A DNA stretch of 64,000 nucleotides, from NCBI RefSeq assembly GCF_008704495.1, contig NZ_CP023699.1, positions 7,440,001 through 7,504,000 on the forward strand. The letters are read 5' to 3'. A program made the position numbers and the translations under genes. Shown here in pieces: positions 1-8,706 of this stretch (position 1 is its first letter; every line of letters starts with the position of its first letter). The notes under the pieces are model-generated. The model was not told where the DNA came from, made no database searches, and saw only the letters and a list, made by a program, of their open reading frames with translations. The stretch is from Streptomyces kanamyceticus (GTDB taxonomy: Bacteria; Actinomycetota; Actinomycetes; Streptomycetales; Streptomycetaceae).

Positions 1-234
1 GCCGCGCATGGTGCGGAAGCGGGGGAAGACGTCCTTGAAGACGCGGGCCTCGATGTGGTGGGCGCCCGGCATGCCGTTGGCGGTCGGCGGGCCTTCGTAG
101 AACACCCATTCGGGGCGGCCCTCGGACTGCTCAAGGCTCTTGGCGAAGATCTGCTGCTCGCGCCAGAAGTCGAGCACGGCGTGCTCGAGGGCGGGCAGGT
201 CGACCTGGGCGGGCACCTGGCGGTACTGCGTCAT
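1..234 (-). CDS. ileS: Isoleucyl-tRNA synthetase, N-terminal part (runs off the left edge)
   Basis: Class I aminoacyl-tRNA synthetase that charges tRNA-Ile in the cytoplasm. Only the first 78 codons are present. They read MTQYRQVPAQVDLPALEHAV at the start, then EGPPTANGMPGAHHIEARVF, which carries the GAHHIE form of the class I HIGH signature. The ATG at 232-234 follows a CGGAGG ribosome binding site, and a T-box leader upstream (its own entry) fits an ileS assignment. The rest of the gene lies outside the window, so the KMSKS loop and editing domain cannot be checked. Confidence in identity is high because the N-terminal motif and the regulatory leader agree. Confidence 0.93.
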   Translation of the reverse strand, partial: MTQYRQVPAQVDLPALEHAVLDFWREQQIFAKSLEQSEGRPEWVFYEGPPTANGMPGAHHIEARVFKDVFPRFRTMRG

Positions 235-238
235 CGAT

Positions 239-520
239 CCTCCGGCGGATGTGCTGCCTTCCGTCGGAGGGACGAGAGCCGTCACGCCCTGTCAGGCGCG
301 CTCCCGCGGTACCACCCTCCTTGGCTCTCCGGAACGGGGTCTGTGCCGGTGAGCCCCCTCATTGGGGTCGCGATACCGGGTCTACTGGCCTTCGCTGAGG
401 GCGTCGGCTTTCTTCCGGCGGCTCCGGGGTGATCTTCACGTCGCGCTGGCCCCCGGGCTCACACCGTCCCCGGGTCGCTCATGGCTGCGTACGCCGCTAC
501 TCGTCCCCATCCACGCTTCT
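239..520 (-). promoter_or_regulatory. Translational T-box riboswitch controlling ileS
   Basis: The minus strand carries AGGGTGGTACCGCG at 318-305, the T-box sequence that base-pairs with the NCCA end of uncharged tRNA. A CCTCCG stretch (minus strand, 270-265) can pair either with the ileS ribosome binding site CGGAGG (244-239) or with GGAGGG in the T-box (320-315). That is the expected switch between sequestrator and anti-sequestrator, and there is no U-tract, so control should be translational, as known for actinobacterial ileS T-boxes. Stem I probably begins near 515 (GATGGGGACGAGTAGC). I could not place the AUC specifier with certainty. Confidence 0.88.
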
Positions 521-824
521 CGCTGTCGTCCAGTGTACGGCGCGAGGACTGCGGCGGCCGACCGGTTTTCCGGGAGCCCTCCGGGGGCCGGGTCCGCTCG
601 CGCCGACTGACCCGAATGGCGAGACGCGGACCGAGCGGATCCGGACGCGCCCCGGCCTGCGGATTACCCGGCAGGGAGTTGGGCACAACGCATGCAGACT
701 CGCCGCGCGGCACCCGCGGGGCGGGCGAATCGGGCGGCGTGCCCCGTTGCCGCGGGCCTGAAGTCGATTTATCGTCCCAGCACGATTCGCGAGCAAGATC
801 ACAATATGTGAAGGGGCCGCGGCC
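521..824. other. Intergenic region with no gene seen
   Basis: About 300 bases between the ileS leader and the DksA-like gene. It should hold the divergent promoters of both. Near its right end AAGGGG at 811-816 is a suitable ribosome binding site for the gene starting at 825, and CAATAT just upstream (about 802) is a possible -10 element. I see no convincing small gene or repeat. Confidence 0.5.
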
Positions 825-1799
825 ATGGTGGCGAAGAAGACCGCCGTACAGCAGTCGGCGTCCGGTAGATCCACAGGCGCGGTCGCGGCGACGGCCAAGG
901 ATGTGAGCGGCAAGAAGAGCGCGCACGGGGCCAAGGGCGCGCACACGACGAGTGGCGCGCACGGCACGCGCGCGACGGCGACGGCGAAGGCGTCCTCGAA
1001 GGAGGGGACGGAGCCCTCGGCGCCCAAGGCGGCGGTGAAGAAGACCGTCGCCAAGAAGGCGGCCGCCAAGAAGGCGCCTGCCAAGAAGGCTTCTGCCGAG
1101 GAGACCCCGGGGAAGAAGGCCGCTGCCAAGAAGGCCGCTGCCAAGAAGGCTGTGGCCAAGAAGGCTGCCCCGGCGAAGACAGCGGCTGCCAAGAAGACGG
1201 CCGCCAAGAAGAGCACGGCGCACAAGAGCACCGCGAAGAAGAGCACGGCGAAGAAGACGGCCGCGTCCGTGGCCGAAGGTGCGGCTGAGGCCGCGGAGAC
1301 GACGGGAGCCACGACAGTGGTTGCGAAGAAGACTCCGGGCACGGCGACCGCAGCGAAGAAGCCGACGGCGGTGCCCAAGGCGCGCGCCGCCGCGGTGGAG
1401 CCCGGCGAGCTGGCGGTCCGCCCCGGTGAGGACCCCTGGACCCCGGACGAGGTCGAGGAGGCCCGTGCCGAGCTCCAGAGCGAGGCGCTGCGGCTCGGCA
1501 GCGAGATCGCCTCGTCGGAGGAGTCACTGGCCGGTCTGATGCGGGACTCCGGAGACGGGGCGGGCGACGACGACGCGGACACCGGCACGAAGAACATCAC
1601 GCGCGAGCACGAGATGTCCCTCGCCGCCAACGCGCGCGAGATGCTCGTACAGACCGAGCGAGCCCTGGAGCGGCTCGACGCGGGGACGTACGGACTCTGC
1701 GAGAACTGCGGCAATCCGATCGGCAAGGCGCGGATGCAGGCCTTCCCGCGCGCGACCCTGTGCGTGGAGTGCAAGCAGAAGGAGGAGCGGCGCTACTGA
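825..1799 (+). CDS. TraR/DksA-type C4 zinc-finger protein with long Lys/Ala-rich N-terminal tail
   Basis: 324 residues in two parts. Residues 1 to about 190 are low complexity, with repeated KKAAAKK, KKSTAKK and AKKTAA blocks like the tail of histone H1 or the C-terminal tail of actinobacterial HU proteins. From about 200 the protein becomes a DksA/TraR domain: a helical stretch with [19 protein letters not shown], then [13 protein letters not shown] and a zinc finger with Cys292, Cys295, Cys313 and Cys316. DksA-family proteins bind RNA polymerase; the basic tail suggests nucleic-acid binding. It is unusual compared with the roughly 150-residue enterobacterial DksA. The ATG at 825 has AAGGGG eight bases upstream. 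The exact role is unknown. Confidence 0.85.
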   Translation: MVAKKTAVQQSASGRSTGAVAATAKDVSGKKSAHGAKGAHTTSGAHGTRATATAKASSKEGTEPSAPKAAVKKTVAKKAAAKKAPAKKASAEETPGKKAAAKKAAAKKAVAKKAAPAKTAAAKKTAAKKSTAHKSTAKKSTAKKTAASVAEGAAEAAETTGATTVVAKKTPGTATAAKKPTAVPKARAAAVEPGELAVRPGEDPWTPDEVEEARAELQSEALRLGSEIASSEESLAGLMRDSGDGAGDDDADTGTKNITREHEMSLAANAREMLVQTERALERLDAGTYGLCENCGNPIGKARMQAFPRATLCVECKQKEERRY

Positions 1800-1877
1800 G
1801 TGTGGCCTGGGCGCCTGGGGGCGTAGGCGTGTGCCGTACGCTCGTCCCCAGTCAGGTACCTAGGTTGAGGGACTCAC

Positions 1878-2660
1878 GTGGCAGAGGCGGAGCGCATCAT
1901 CGGTACGCCGGACATCCCTGAGGCGGCTGGGGCCGAGCCGGAGCGGTCCGTCCCCGGCTCGGACGCGACCGCGGCGGGCACGTCCGACGGGACGACGTCC
2001 GACGCGTCGGACGGGACGGCGGCGGCTGAGCCCGCTGCGGAGTCCGACGGCGCCAAGGACGTCAAGGGCGCCAAGGGGGCGTCCGAGGGGGCCGACGGGG
2101 AGTCCGGTGGCGCGGTGGCGGGCACGTCCGGCGATGCGGCGGACGGCGCGGACGCGGACGGGCCGAAGGACAAGGGAAAGCGGAAGATCGCCGTGCTGTT
2201 CGCGGTGGCCGTCTTCGCGTACGCCCTTGACCTGATCAGCAAGATGATCGTGGTCGCCAAGCTCGAGCACCACGAGCCGATCGAAGTCGTCGGCGACTTG
2301 CTCCGGTTCAACGCGATCCGGAACGCGGGCGCCGCCTTCGGGTTCGGCGAGGCCTTCACGGTGATCTTCACCTGCATCGCCGCGGGGGTCATCGTGGTGA
2401 TCGCCCGGCTCGCCCGCAAGCTCTACAGCCTGCCGTGGGCGATCGCGCTCGGCCTGCTGCTCGGCGGCGCCCTCGGCAACCTCACGGACCGCCTCTTCCG
2501 CTCGCCCGGTGTCTTCGAGGGCGCGGTGGTCGACTTCATCGCCCCGAAGGGCTTCGCGGTCTTCAACCTCGCGGACTCGGCGATCGTCTGTGGCGGCATC
2601 CTGATCGTGCTGCTCTCCTTCCGTGGCTTGGACCCGGACGGGACCGTCCACAAGGACTGA
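1878..2660 (+). CDS. lspA: Lipoprotein signal peptidase (signal peptidase II)
   Basis: Membrane aspartyl protease that removes signal peptides from diacylglyceryl-modified prolipoproteins, the step after Lgt (also in this window). Hallmarks are NAGAAFG near residue 150, GNLTDRLFR with catalytic Asp204 and FNLADSA with catalytic Asp233. Four hydrophobic segments occupy residues 100-250. The first 95 residues are a hydrophilic Asp/Gly/Ala/Ser-rich extension absent from the roughly 160-residue E. coli enzyme, so it probably lies on the cytoplasmic side. The start is GTG at 1878 after TTGAGG. It precedes rluD by about 130 bases, a lspA-rluD order common in bacteria. Confidence 0.95.
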   Translation: MAEAERIIGTPDIPEAAGAEPERSVPGSDATAAGTSDGTTSDASDGTAAAEPAAESDGAKDVKGAKGASEGADGESGGAVAGTSGDAADGADADGPKDKGKRKIAVLFAVAVFAYALDLISKMIVVAKLEHHEPIEVVGDLLRFNAIRNAGAAFGFGEAFTVIFTCIAAGVIVVIARLARKLYSLPWAIALGLLLGGALGNLTDRLFRSPGVFEGAVVDFIAPKGFAVFNLADSAIVCGGILIVLLSFRGLDPDGTVHKD

Positions 2661-2732
2661 GGCTCCCGGTGCAAGGGCTGAGGCTCCCGGCGGGGGCCTG
2701 CCGCGCCGAGGGCGCGGGGGCCTGCCGCGCCG
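2651..2732 (+). repeat. Short tandem duplications between lspA and rluD
   Basis: A 21-bp unit (CTGAGGCTCCCGG core) occurs at 2651-2669 and 2672-2690, and its first copy contains the lspA stop codon. It is followed by two copies of a GGGGCCTGCCGCGCCG unit about 23 bp apart. The stretch fills the gap before rluD. It looks like local slippage duplication rather than a regulatory site. Confidence 0.7.
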
Positions 2733-2787
2733 GGAGTGCGGGAGCTTGTGGTGCGGGAGTGTCGGTGGGCTCCTGCATACTCAATGG

Positions 2788-3729
2788 GTGAGCACGATTC
2801 CCGAGATCCGTACCCTGCCCGTCCCGGACGGCCTTGAGGGCGAGCGCGTCGACGCCGCCATCTCGCGCATGTTCGGGTTTTCCCGTACGAAGGCCGCCGA
2901 GCTCGCCGCGGCGGGGAAGGTCTCGGTCGACGGCTCGGTGGTCGGCAAGTCCGAGCGGGTGCACGGCGGCGCCTGGCTGGAAGTGGAGATGCCGCAGGCA
3001 CCCGCTCCGGTGCAGATCGTCGCGGAGCCCGTCGAGGGCATGGAGATCGTGCATGACGACGACGACATCGTCGTGATCGTCAAGCCGGTCGGCGTGGCCG
3101 CGCACCCGAGCCCCGGCTGGACGGGGACGACTGTGATCGGCGGCCTCGCGGCGGCCGGGTACCGGATCTCCACCTCCGGTGCCGCGGAGCGCCAGGGCAT
3201 CGTGCACCGCCTCGACGTCGGTACGTCGGGCCTGATGGTGGTCGCCAAGTCCGAGCGCGCGTACACGTCCCTGAAGCGCCAGTTCAAGGAGCGCACGGTC
3301 GACAAGCGCTACAACGCGCTGGTCCAGGGCCACCCCGACCCGATGAGCGGCACCATCGACGCCCCCATCGGCCGGCACCCGAACCACGACTACAAGTGGG
3401 CGGTCACGGCCGAGGGCAAGCCCTCCGTGACGCACTACGACCTCATCGAGGCCTTCCGCGCGGCTTCCCTGCTCGACATCAAGCTGGAGACGGGGCGCAC
3501 GCACCAGATCCGCGTCCACATGTCGGCACATCGACACCCCTGCGTCGGCGACCTGACGTACGGCGCGGACCCCACCCTCGCCAAGCGGCTCGGCCTCACC
3601 CGCCAGTGGCTGCACGCGGTCAGGCTCGGCTTCGAGCACCCGGGCGACGGCCAGTGGGTGGAGTACGAGAGCGGTTACCCGGACGACCTCCAGACGGCGC
3701 TCGACCGGGTGCGGGCGGAGAGCTCGTGA
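2788..3729 (+). CDS. rluD: 23S rRNA pseudouridine synthase, RluA/RluD family
   Basis: 313 residues. An N-terminal S4 RNA-binding domain (residues 12-75, [19 protein letters not shown]) is followed by the RluA-type catalytic domain with the [13 protein letters not shown] motif; catalytic Asp is residue 143. The motif [13 protein letters not shown] near 230 is also typical. It isomerises uridines in helix 69 of 23S rRNA if it is a true RluD; the exact target cannot be read from sequence. The frame is open upstream, but GTG at 2788 gives the normal family N-terminus, so I prefer it. Its TGA overlaps the GTG of the next gene. Confidence 0.92.
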   Translation: MSTIPEIRTLPVPDGLEGERVDAAISRMFGFSRTKAAELAAAGKVSVDGSVVGKSERVHGGAWLEVEMPQAPAPVQIVAEPVEGMEIVHDDDDIVVIVKPVGVAAHPSPGWTGTTVIGGLAAAGYRISTSGAAERQGIVHRLDVGTSGLMVVAKSERAYTSLKRQFKERTVDKRYNALVQGHPDPMSGTIDAPIGRHPNHDYKWAVTAEGKPSVTHYDLIEAFRAASLLDIKLETGRTHQIRVHMSAHRHPCVGDLTYGADPTLAKRLGLTRQWLHAVRLGFEHPGDGQWVEYESGYPDDLQTALDRVRAESS

Positions 3730-4193
3730 GCGGCACGGCCGTTCGCGTCGCGGAGAGCCCGGAGGACCTGGAGTCCTGCTTCGCGGTCCGCAAGGAGGTC
3801 TTCGTGGCCGAGCAGCAGGTGCCCGAAGACCTTGAGTACGACGAGTACGACGCCAGGGCGGTGCACGTCCTCGCCGTCCGCGACGACGGCGTGCCACTGG
3901 GCACGGGACGCCTCCTCACCGGTGTCGCGGCCGCCGCGAAGAACGGCGGCGACGCGGGCGTGGGCGCGCTCGGCCGACTCGCGGTGACGCGGGCCGCACG
4001 CGGGCTCGGCATCGGCGCGGCCCTGGTGCGGGCGATCGAGGACGCGGCACGCGCGCGTGGCCTGACGGCGGTGGACCTGCACGCGCAGACGCACGCCCTG
4101 GGCTTCTACGAGCGCCTCGGCTACGAGGTGTACGGACCCGAGTTCCCGGATGCGGGCATTCCGCACCGTGCGATGCGGAAGCCGCTGGTCTAG
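3726..4193 (+). CDS. GNAT family N-acetyltransferase
   Basis: 155 residues, starting at a GTG that overlaps the rluD stop by four bases (GTGA), so the two are translationally coupled. The GNAT fold shows in the acetyl-CoA binding segment [20 protein letters not shown] (the R/Q-x-x-G-x-G/A motif), preceded by the beta strand LGTGRLL and followed by [19 protein letters not shown]. This arrangement resembles the ElaA/YjcF branch of GNAT proteins. The substrate is unknown. Coupling to rluD hints at rRNA or ribosome-associated acetylation, but that is only a guess from position. Confidence 0.88.
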   Translation: MSGTAVRVAESPEDLESCFAVRKEVFVAEQQVPEDLEYDEYDARAVHVLAVRDDGVPLGTGRLLTGVAAAAKNGGDAGVGALGRLAVTRAARGLGIGAALVRAIEDAARARGLTAVDLHAQTHALGFYERLGYEVYGPEFPDAGIPHRAMRKPLV

Positions 4194-4292
4194 CGCAGCC
4201 GTTGGCCTAGCGCGGCCACTGGGCCCGTGAAGCCAGTGAGCCGTTGAAGCCGCTGGGCTTTTGAAGCCGCTCGCTCAGCGGCGCGTACCGCC

Positions 4293-4310
4293 CCGACGGT
4301 CGTCCGTCGG
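4293..4310. terminator. Possible hairpin between convergent genes
   Basis: CCGACGG, loop TCGT, CCGTCGG, lying between the GNAT gene and the convergent glycosidase gene. There is no T-tract on either side, so it is a weak candidate. The surrounding bases (4180-4285) contain several degenerate copies of TGAAGCCGCTGG. Confidence 0.35.
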
Positions 4311-4327
4311 AGCGGCCGCGGAGTGCG

Positions 4328-6697
4328 TCAGGAGGGCAGCCCCCAGCGTGTCCACGCGCCCGTGGAGGGGACGTCGCGCGGCCCCTCCTGCGCTCTGCCA
4401 CCACGCGGGGTGACCAGCGCGGTCGCGCCGCGCGGCAGGCGCACCGAGATCCTGCCCGGCGTCGTCTCACGCCACGGAAGCGGGCGGCCGCGCTGGTCGC
4501 GCACCGTGATCTCACCCTTGATGCCGTGCTGCAGCGTCAGCGGGGCTCCGGCCTCGCTGTGGACCCGCACCCATCGCGTCGCACCCCCGGAACGGTCCGC
4601 GTCGACGAGGAAGGCGCCGGGCGTGCGCAGCGACGCGATGGAGGCGTCGGGCCAGCGCGAGGAGACCGAGGGGAAGACCTTCACCACCCCGTCGTGTCCC
4701 TGCACGGCCATGTCGAGCATCGACTGCGCGGCCGAGAGCGGGCTCTCCAGAGCGAAGTTTTTTCCTTCTCGGTACATGGTGTTGACCGTCATCGCGCAGT
4801 CCGCGACGACCTTCAGGTCGGTGAAGAACGTCAGGTGGTCGAGGGCCTTCTCCGGCTCGTCCATGACGGAGTACATGGAGGACGCGGTCGCGTAGCTGTA
4901 GCCGTGCCAGAGCTGCTGCATCGAGACCCAGTGGGCCATGCTGCGCCGCATCACGTCACGGTCGGCCGGCCGGTCCCAGGTGCGCTCGCGGAGCGGGTAG
5001 AGCCACAGCAGGTGCGAGTGGTGGCGGTGCGATTCGGCGAGCGGGACGCCCTTGCCGATCAGCACGCCGTCCGCCGGGTCCTCGGCGTAGGGGGTGAGGC
5101 GGGTGGCGATGTCCTGCCACACCCGCGCGCGTGGGTGGTCGGTTCGCAGGATGCGGGCCACTTCGATGAGGGTGCGGGCGCCCCAGCGGATCAGCGACAG
5201 GTCGTAGGTGCAGTCGGCGGCGTTCGCGTACTCGGGGGAGCGGGTCTCCAGGAGGTGCAGCTTGCCGTCCGGGCCCTCGTGCAGGAAGTGCGCGTAGAAG
5301 TTGATCGCCTTGGTGAGCACGGGGAAGAGCACGTCGCGCAGGATCGTCCTGTCCAGGGAGTGCTGGTAGGCCTGCCAGACGTTGTGCATGGCCCAGGTCA
5401 GATTGCCGAAGTTGTCGGAGACGTGGCTGCTGCCCGGCGCGCCCACGTCGTAGGTGTCACCCGCGCGCAGCTGCCAGTCGGAGGGGTGGCCGAGCGCATA
5501 GCTCTCGCCGTCGCGGTACGGGGCGGGCACGGAGGTCGGCAGGTTCTTCTCGAAGCGCGCGAACGTGCTGGTGACCGAGTCGAGTTCGGGGTGGTTGGAG
5601 CCGTGGATGGGCGCCATACCGATCTGGACGTTGAGGTTCCACCACACGGCGGTCCAGTTGTTGCCGACCTCGGGGAACCAGGGGCCCCACTCGGAGATCG
5701 TCGGGCCGCCGGAGCGGGTCGACGCGGCGAGCTTGTAGAGCTGGGCGAGGTAGAAGGCCTGCAGTCGCTTGTCCGGTACGGACAGGAAGCTGCGCCGGTA
5801 ATAGCGGTGCCACCAGCCGCGGTGCCGGGCCAGCAGCTCGTCGAGGTCGGCGGAGAGCGTTCGCTCGACGGCGCGGCGGGCTTCGCGGGTCGCCTCCGAC
5901 ACGTCGCCGGGGTGGCGGTAGACGAGGTGCGCGGCGAGCAACCTGCCGGTGCCGACGCGGCGTTCGCGCCACGCGGTGGTCCAGCCGCCGCCCGCGAGCA
6001 GGGGCTGCTGGACGTATCGAACAGATCCCCTGCCGATCTCGGGGTCCGGGTTCGGGGTGTACTCGGGGGGCTTCCCCGATGTGCGGGTGGTCGCGGCGGG
6101 CAACCATTGGAATGTCCAGGCGGAGTCCTCCTCTCCGGCGCTCGGCCTGGTCGATACGAGCAGCGCGCTGCTGTCGTTCTGCACGAGCGCCGTGAACGCC
6201 ACACTGCCGGCGGTGGTGGTCACGGTGCCGCGCAGTTCGGCGTCGTAGAGGTCCAGTGTCCAGTCGACGGAGGTGATGTTCCCGCGCAGAGTCAACGTGA
6301 AGTACCCGATGGGCAGCCGCGAATAGCCGATGCCGCCGCGCCACTGGCCGCGCTGGTCCTGCACCTGGGTGTGGCTCAGCATCAGCGTGAGGGTGTTCGC
6401 CGTCTTGCCCGCGTACAGCTGGGCGCCGAGCAGGCCGTTGGCGAGGAAGGGCCCTTCCTGCCAGCCGGTCGGCAGCCGCCGCCACACCATGGCGGCTGCC
6501 CGCACCGCCGCCTCGTAAGGGTCGGCCCCGTCTCCAGCATCCGTGTGCGCAGCGGAGGTCGGAGACGGGCCCGCCCAAGCGGTGGCGGAGGAGGCGGTCC
6601 ACAGGGTGGTGCCCGCGGCGGTGGCGGTCGCTGCGGTCACGGCGGCGGTGGAGACGAAGCGTCTGCGGGAGAGGGGGCGGTGTTCGGGACGGTTCAT
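4328..6697 (-). CDS. Tat-exported GH95-like glycoside hydrolase
   Basis: 789 residues with a twin-arginine signal (LSRRRFVSTAAV) and an Ala-rich hydrophobic core ending near residue 42. An N-terminal beta domain holds GPFLANGLLGAQLYAG, comparable to the 'GNGRLGAM' strand of GH95 alpha-L-fucosidases. The (alpha/alpha) catalytic part contains VWWNLNVQIGMAPIHGSNHP and, near residue 560, SHRHHSHLLWLYPL, close to the HRHxSHLxxLYP motif of GH95. A C-terminal beta sandwich ends in a PRGATALVTP strand. The substrate is probably a fucosylated, galactosyl or related plant or host glycan, but the divergence leaves this open. The gene stands alone between a GNAT gene and a divergent antiporter. Confidence 0.75.
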   Translation of the reverse strand: MNRPEHRPLSRRRFVSTAAVTAATATAAGTTLWTASSATAWAGPSPTSAAHTDAGDGADPYEAAVRAAAMVWRRLPTGWQEGPFLANGLLGAQLYAGKTANTLTLMLSHTQVQDQRGQWRGGIGYSRLPIGYFTLTLRGNITSVDWTLDLYDAELRGTVTTTAGSVAFTALVQNDSSALLVSTRPSAGEEDSAWTFQWLPAATTRTSGKPPEYTPNPDPEIGRGSVRYVQQPLLAGGGWTTAWRERRVGTGRLLAAHLVYRHPGDVSEATREARRAVERTLSADLDELLARHRGWWHRYYRRSFLSVPDKRLQAFYLAQLYKLAASTRSGGPTISEWGPWFPEVGNNWTAVWWNLNVQIGMAPIHGSNHPELDSVTSTFARFEKNLPTSVPAPYRDGESYALGHPSDWQLRAGDTYDVGAPGSSHVSDNFGNLTWAMHNVWQAYQHSLDRTILRDVLFPVLTKAINFYAHFLHEGPDGKLHLLETRSPEYANAADCTYDLSLIRWGARTLIEVARILRTDHPRARVWQDIATRLTPYAEDPADGVLIGKGVPLAESHRHHSHLLWLYPLRERTWDRPADRDVMRRSMAHWVSMQQLWHGYSYATASSMYSVMDEPEKALDHLTFFTDLKVVADCAMTVNTMYREGKNFALESPLSAAQSMLDMAVQGHDGVVKVFPSVSSRWPDASIASLRTPGAFLVDADRSGGATRWVRVHSEAGAPLTLQHGIKGEITVRDQRGRPLPWRETTPGRISVRLPRGATALVTPRGGRAQEGPRDVPSTGAWTRWGLPS

Positions 6698-7110
6698 GCG
6701 GTGAGCTCCTTGCGGGAGTGGTCGACAGAGGGGCTCACGCCGAAGGCGAAGGCGAGGTCGAAGCTGAAGTCAGAGTCGGGGGCGTGGTCGCGGGGGCCCG
6801 GCGGGGCGGGTAAGGGACCTGCCGGTCGGCCGGGGAGGGCTCGGTGTGAGACGGGCATACGGGCTCCAGACAGATATGTGTCGTGGGTTCTCGTCCCTGA
6901 ATCCCTCCGCATCGTGCCCGTGGCGCGGCCGAACCGGAAGACCTCGGAGACCGCGTTCTTCCCTGATTCATCCGAGGACTGTTCATGTCAGTGAATGGCA
7001 AGGTCATCGCCGCGAGCGAGACAAGAGGGGGCATTGGTCCGGTTCGCGGGGAATGCGTGGCAGGGTTGAGGTCTTGATCGTCCGAGTCTCGACCGCCGGA
7101 GGGCGCTTCC
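6698..7110. other. Divergent intergenic region, about 410 bases
   Basis: Holds the promoters of the glycosidase (minus) and the antiporter (plus). GGAGGG at about 7099 is the antiporter ribosome binding site. Bases 6760-6790 show a run of imperfect GGCGAAGGCGAAG triplets. A 72-codon minus-strand frame here ends in an ATGA overlap with the glycosidase start but has no protein-like composition, so it is not called. No clear palindromic operator was seen. Confidence 0.5.
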
Positions 7111-8697
7111 GTGGATCAACTGGCGCTGCTGCTCATCTTGTTGCTCGGTGCCGTGGTGACCGTGCCGCTGGGAGATCGGCTCGGGCTGCCCGCGCCCGTG
7201 CTGATGACCCTGGCCGGCATCGGCATGGCCCTGCTGCCGTTCGTGCCCAATGTCGAGATCCCGCCGGACTACATCCTTCCGCTGGTGCTTCCGCCGCTGC
7301 TCTACGCATCCGTGCAGCGCACCTCCTGGAGGCAGTTCGCGGCCAACAAACGCCCTATCTTTCTGCTCGCGGTGGCGTTGGTGTTCGTGACGACGGCGGC
7401 GGTCGCGGCGGTGGCCAGCACGGTCGTCCCGGGGCTGCCGATCGCCGCGGCCGTCGCGCTCGGGGCGCTCGTCGCGCCGCCCGACCCGGTCGCGGCGACC
7501 GCCGTCGCGGGCTCGCTCGGGCTGCCCCGCAGGCTCGTGTCGATCCTGGAGGGCGAGGGGCTCTTCAACGACGTCACGGCGATCGTGCTCTACCACGTGG
7601 CGATCGCGGCGACGGTGAGCGGGACGTTCTCCTGGCCGTCCGCGGTGGGGCAGTTGGTGCTGTCCGCCGTGGTCGCGGTCATCGTCGGCCTGGTGCTCGG
7701 CTGGCTCACCAACAAGCTCATGGGGCTGCTCGGCGACGCCACCCTGCAGACCGGCCTCACGCTGCTCGTGCCCTTCGTCAGCTACGTTCTCGCCGAGGAG
7801 CTGCTCGGCTCCGGGGTGCTCGCGGTGCTGACCACCGCGCTGTACCTCGCCGAGCAGGCCGTCGACGCCGACGACGTGCTGGGGCGGATCACCGGGCAGA
7901 CGTTCTGGCAGATCGTGGACACGCTGGTCACCGGTGCCGCGTTCGGGCTCATCGGTCTGGAGCTGCACAACGTCTTCGGGACGGCGGACGGCCGTGAGGC
8001 GGAAATGTTCGGGTGGGGCGCGGTGGTCGTCGTGGTGGTGGTCGGCGTACGGCTGCTGTGGTTGATGCCGGCCACGTGGCTCGCCAAGCGGCTGCACAAG
8101 CGCAGGGACTACGACGAGGACATTCCGACCACCTGGCGCGAGACCGTCGTCATGTGGTGGGCCGGGATGCGTGGTGTGGCGTCCGTCGCGCTCGCGCTCG
8201 CCATTCCGCTCAAGACGGACGACGGGGCGCCGTTCCCGGCCCGTGACGAGATCATCTTCATCGCGTTCTGCGTCATCATGGCGACCCTGGTCGCCCAGGG
8301 ACTCACGCTGCCCTGGCTGGTGCGGAAGCTCGGGGTGCGCGCCGACACCGACGCGGAGCGCGAGCTGGAGCGCGAGCTCGCGCTGCGCGCGGCCAAGGCC
8401 GCCAAGCGCCGCCTCAAGGAGATCGAGGAGGTCGAGGAGCTCCCCGAGGAGGTCGCCGAGCGGCTGCAGCGCGGGGCGTTCGACATCGGGGCCAGGATCA
8501 GCCCTGACGTGGTCGACGAGGAGCGGCGGGAGCGGTACGCCAAGCGCGTCGACCGGTTCAAGGCGGTCCAGCGGATCCAGCGCGAGATGATGTCGGCCGC
8601 CCGGCACGAGGTGCTCGCCGCGCGGAGCGAGCCCGGTGCGGACCCGGAGATCGTCGACCGGGTCCTGCACCACCTGGACGTACGGAGCCTGCGGTGA
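7111..8697 (+). CDS. CPA1 family Na+/H+ antiporter (NhaP/YjcE type)
   Basis: 528 residues. About 12 membrane segments cover residues 1-400, followed by a hydrophilic C-terminal tail rich in charged helices (ERELERELALRAAKAAKRRLKEIEEVEELPEE), likely a cytoplasmic regulatory domain. Signature residues include ALVAPPDPVAATA and ILEGEGLFNDVTAIVLY, the ND-containing ion-binding motif of CPA1 exchangers. It should exchange cytoplasmic Na+ or K+ for H+ and take part in pH or salt balance. It starts at GTG 7111, eight bases after GGAGGG. It ends ten bases from the convergent MscS gene. Confidence 0.9.
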   Translation: MDQLALLLILLLGAVVTVPLGDRLGLPAPVLMTLAGIGMALLPFVPNVEIPPDYILPLVLPPLLYASVQRTSWRQFAANKRPIFLLAVALVFVTTAAVAAVASTVVPGLPIAAAVALGALVAPPDPVAATAVAGSLGLPRRLVSILEGEGLFNDVTAIVLYHVAIAATVSGTFSWPSAVGQLVLSAVVAVIVGLVLGWLTNKLMGLLGDATLQTGLTLLVPFVSYVLAEELLGSGVLAVLTTALYLAEQAVDADDVLGRITGQTFWQIVDTLVTGAAFGLIGLELHNVFGTADGREAEMFGWGAVVVVVVVGVRLLWLMPATWLAKRLHKRRDYDEDIPTTWRETVVMWWAGMRGVASVALALAIPLKTDDGAPFPARDEIIFIAFCVIMATLVAQGLTLPWLVRKLGVRADTDAERELERELALRAAKAAKRRLKEIEEVEELPEEVAERLQRGAFDIGARISPDVVDEERRERYAKRVDRFKAVQRIQREMMSAARHEVLAARSEPGADPEIVDRVLHHLDVRSLR

Positions 8698-8706
8698 ACC
8701 CGGCCG

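Noticed and set aside
6694..6912. 72-codon minus-strand frame whose stop overlaps the glycosidase ATG (ATGA)
   Set aside because: The overlap is suggestive, but the peptide is Pro/Arg/Ala-rich without a domain and no ribosome binding site stands out. Kept as a note only.
4526..6994. 822-codon plus-strand frame opposite the GH95-like gene
   Set aside because: The minus strand encodes a Tat signal and glycosidase motifs; the plus frame shows none.
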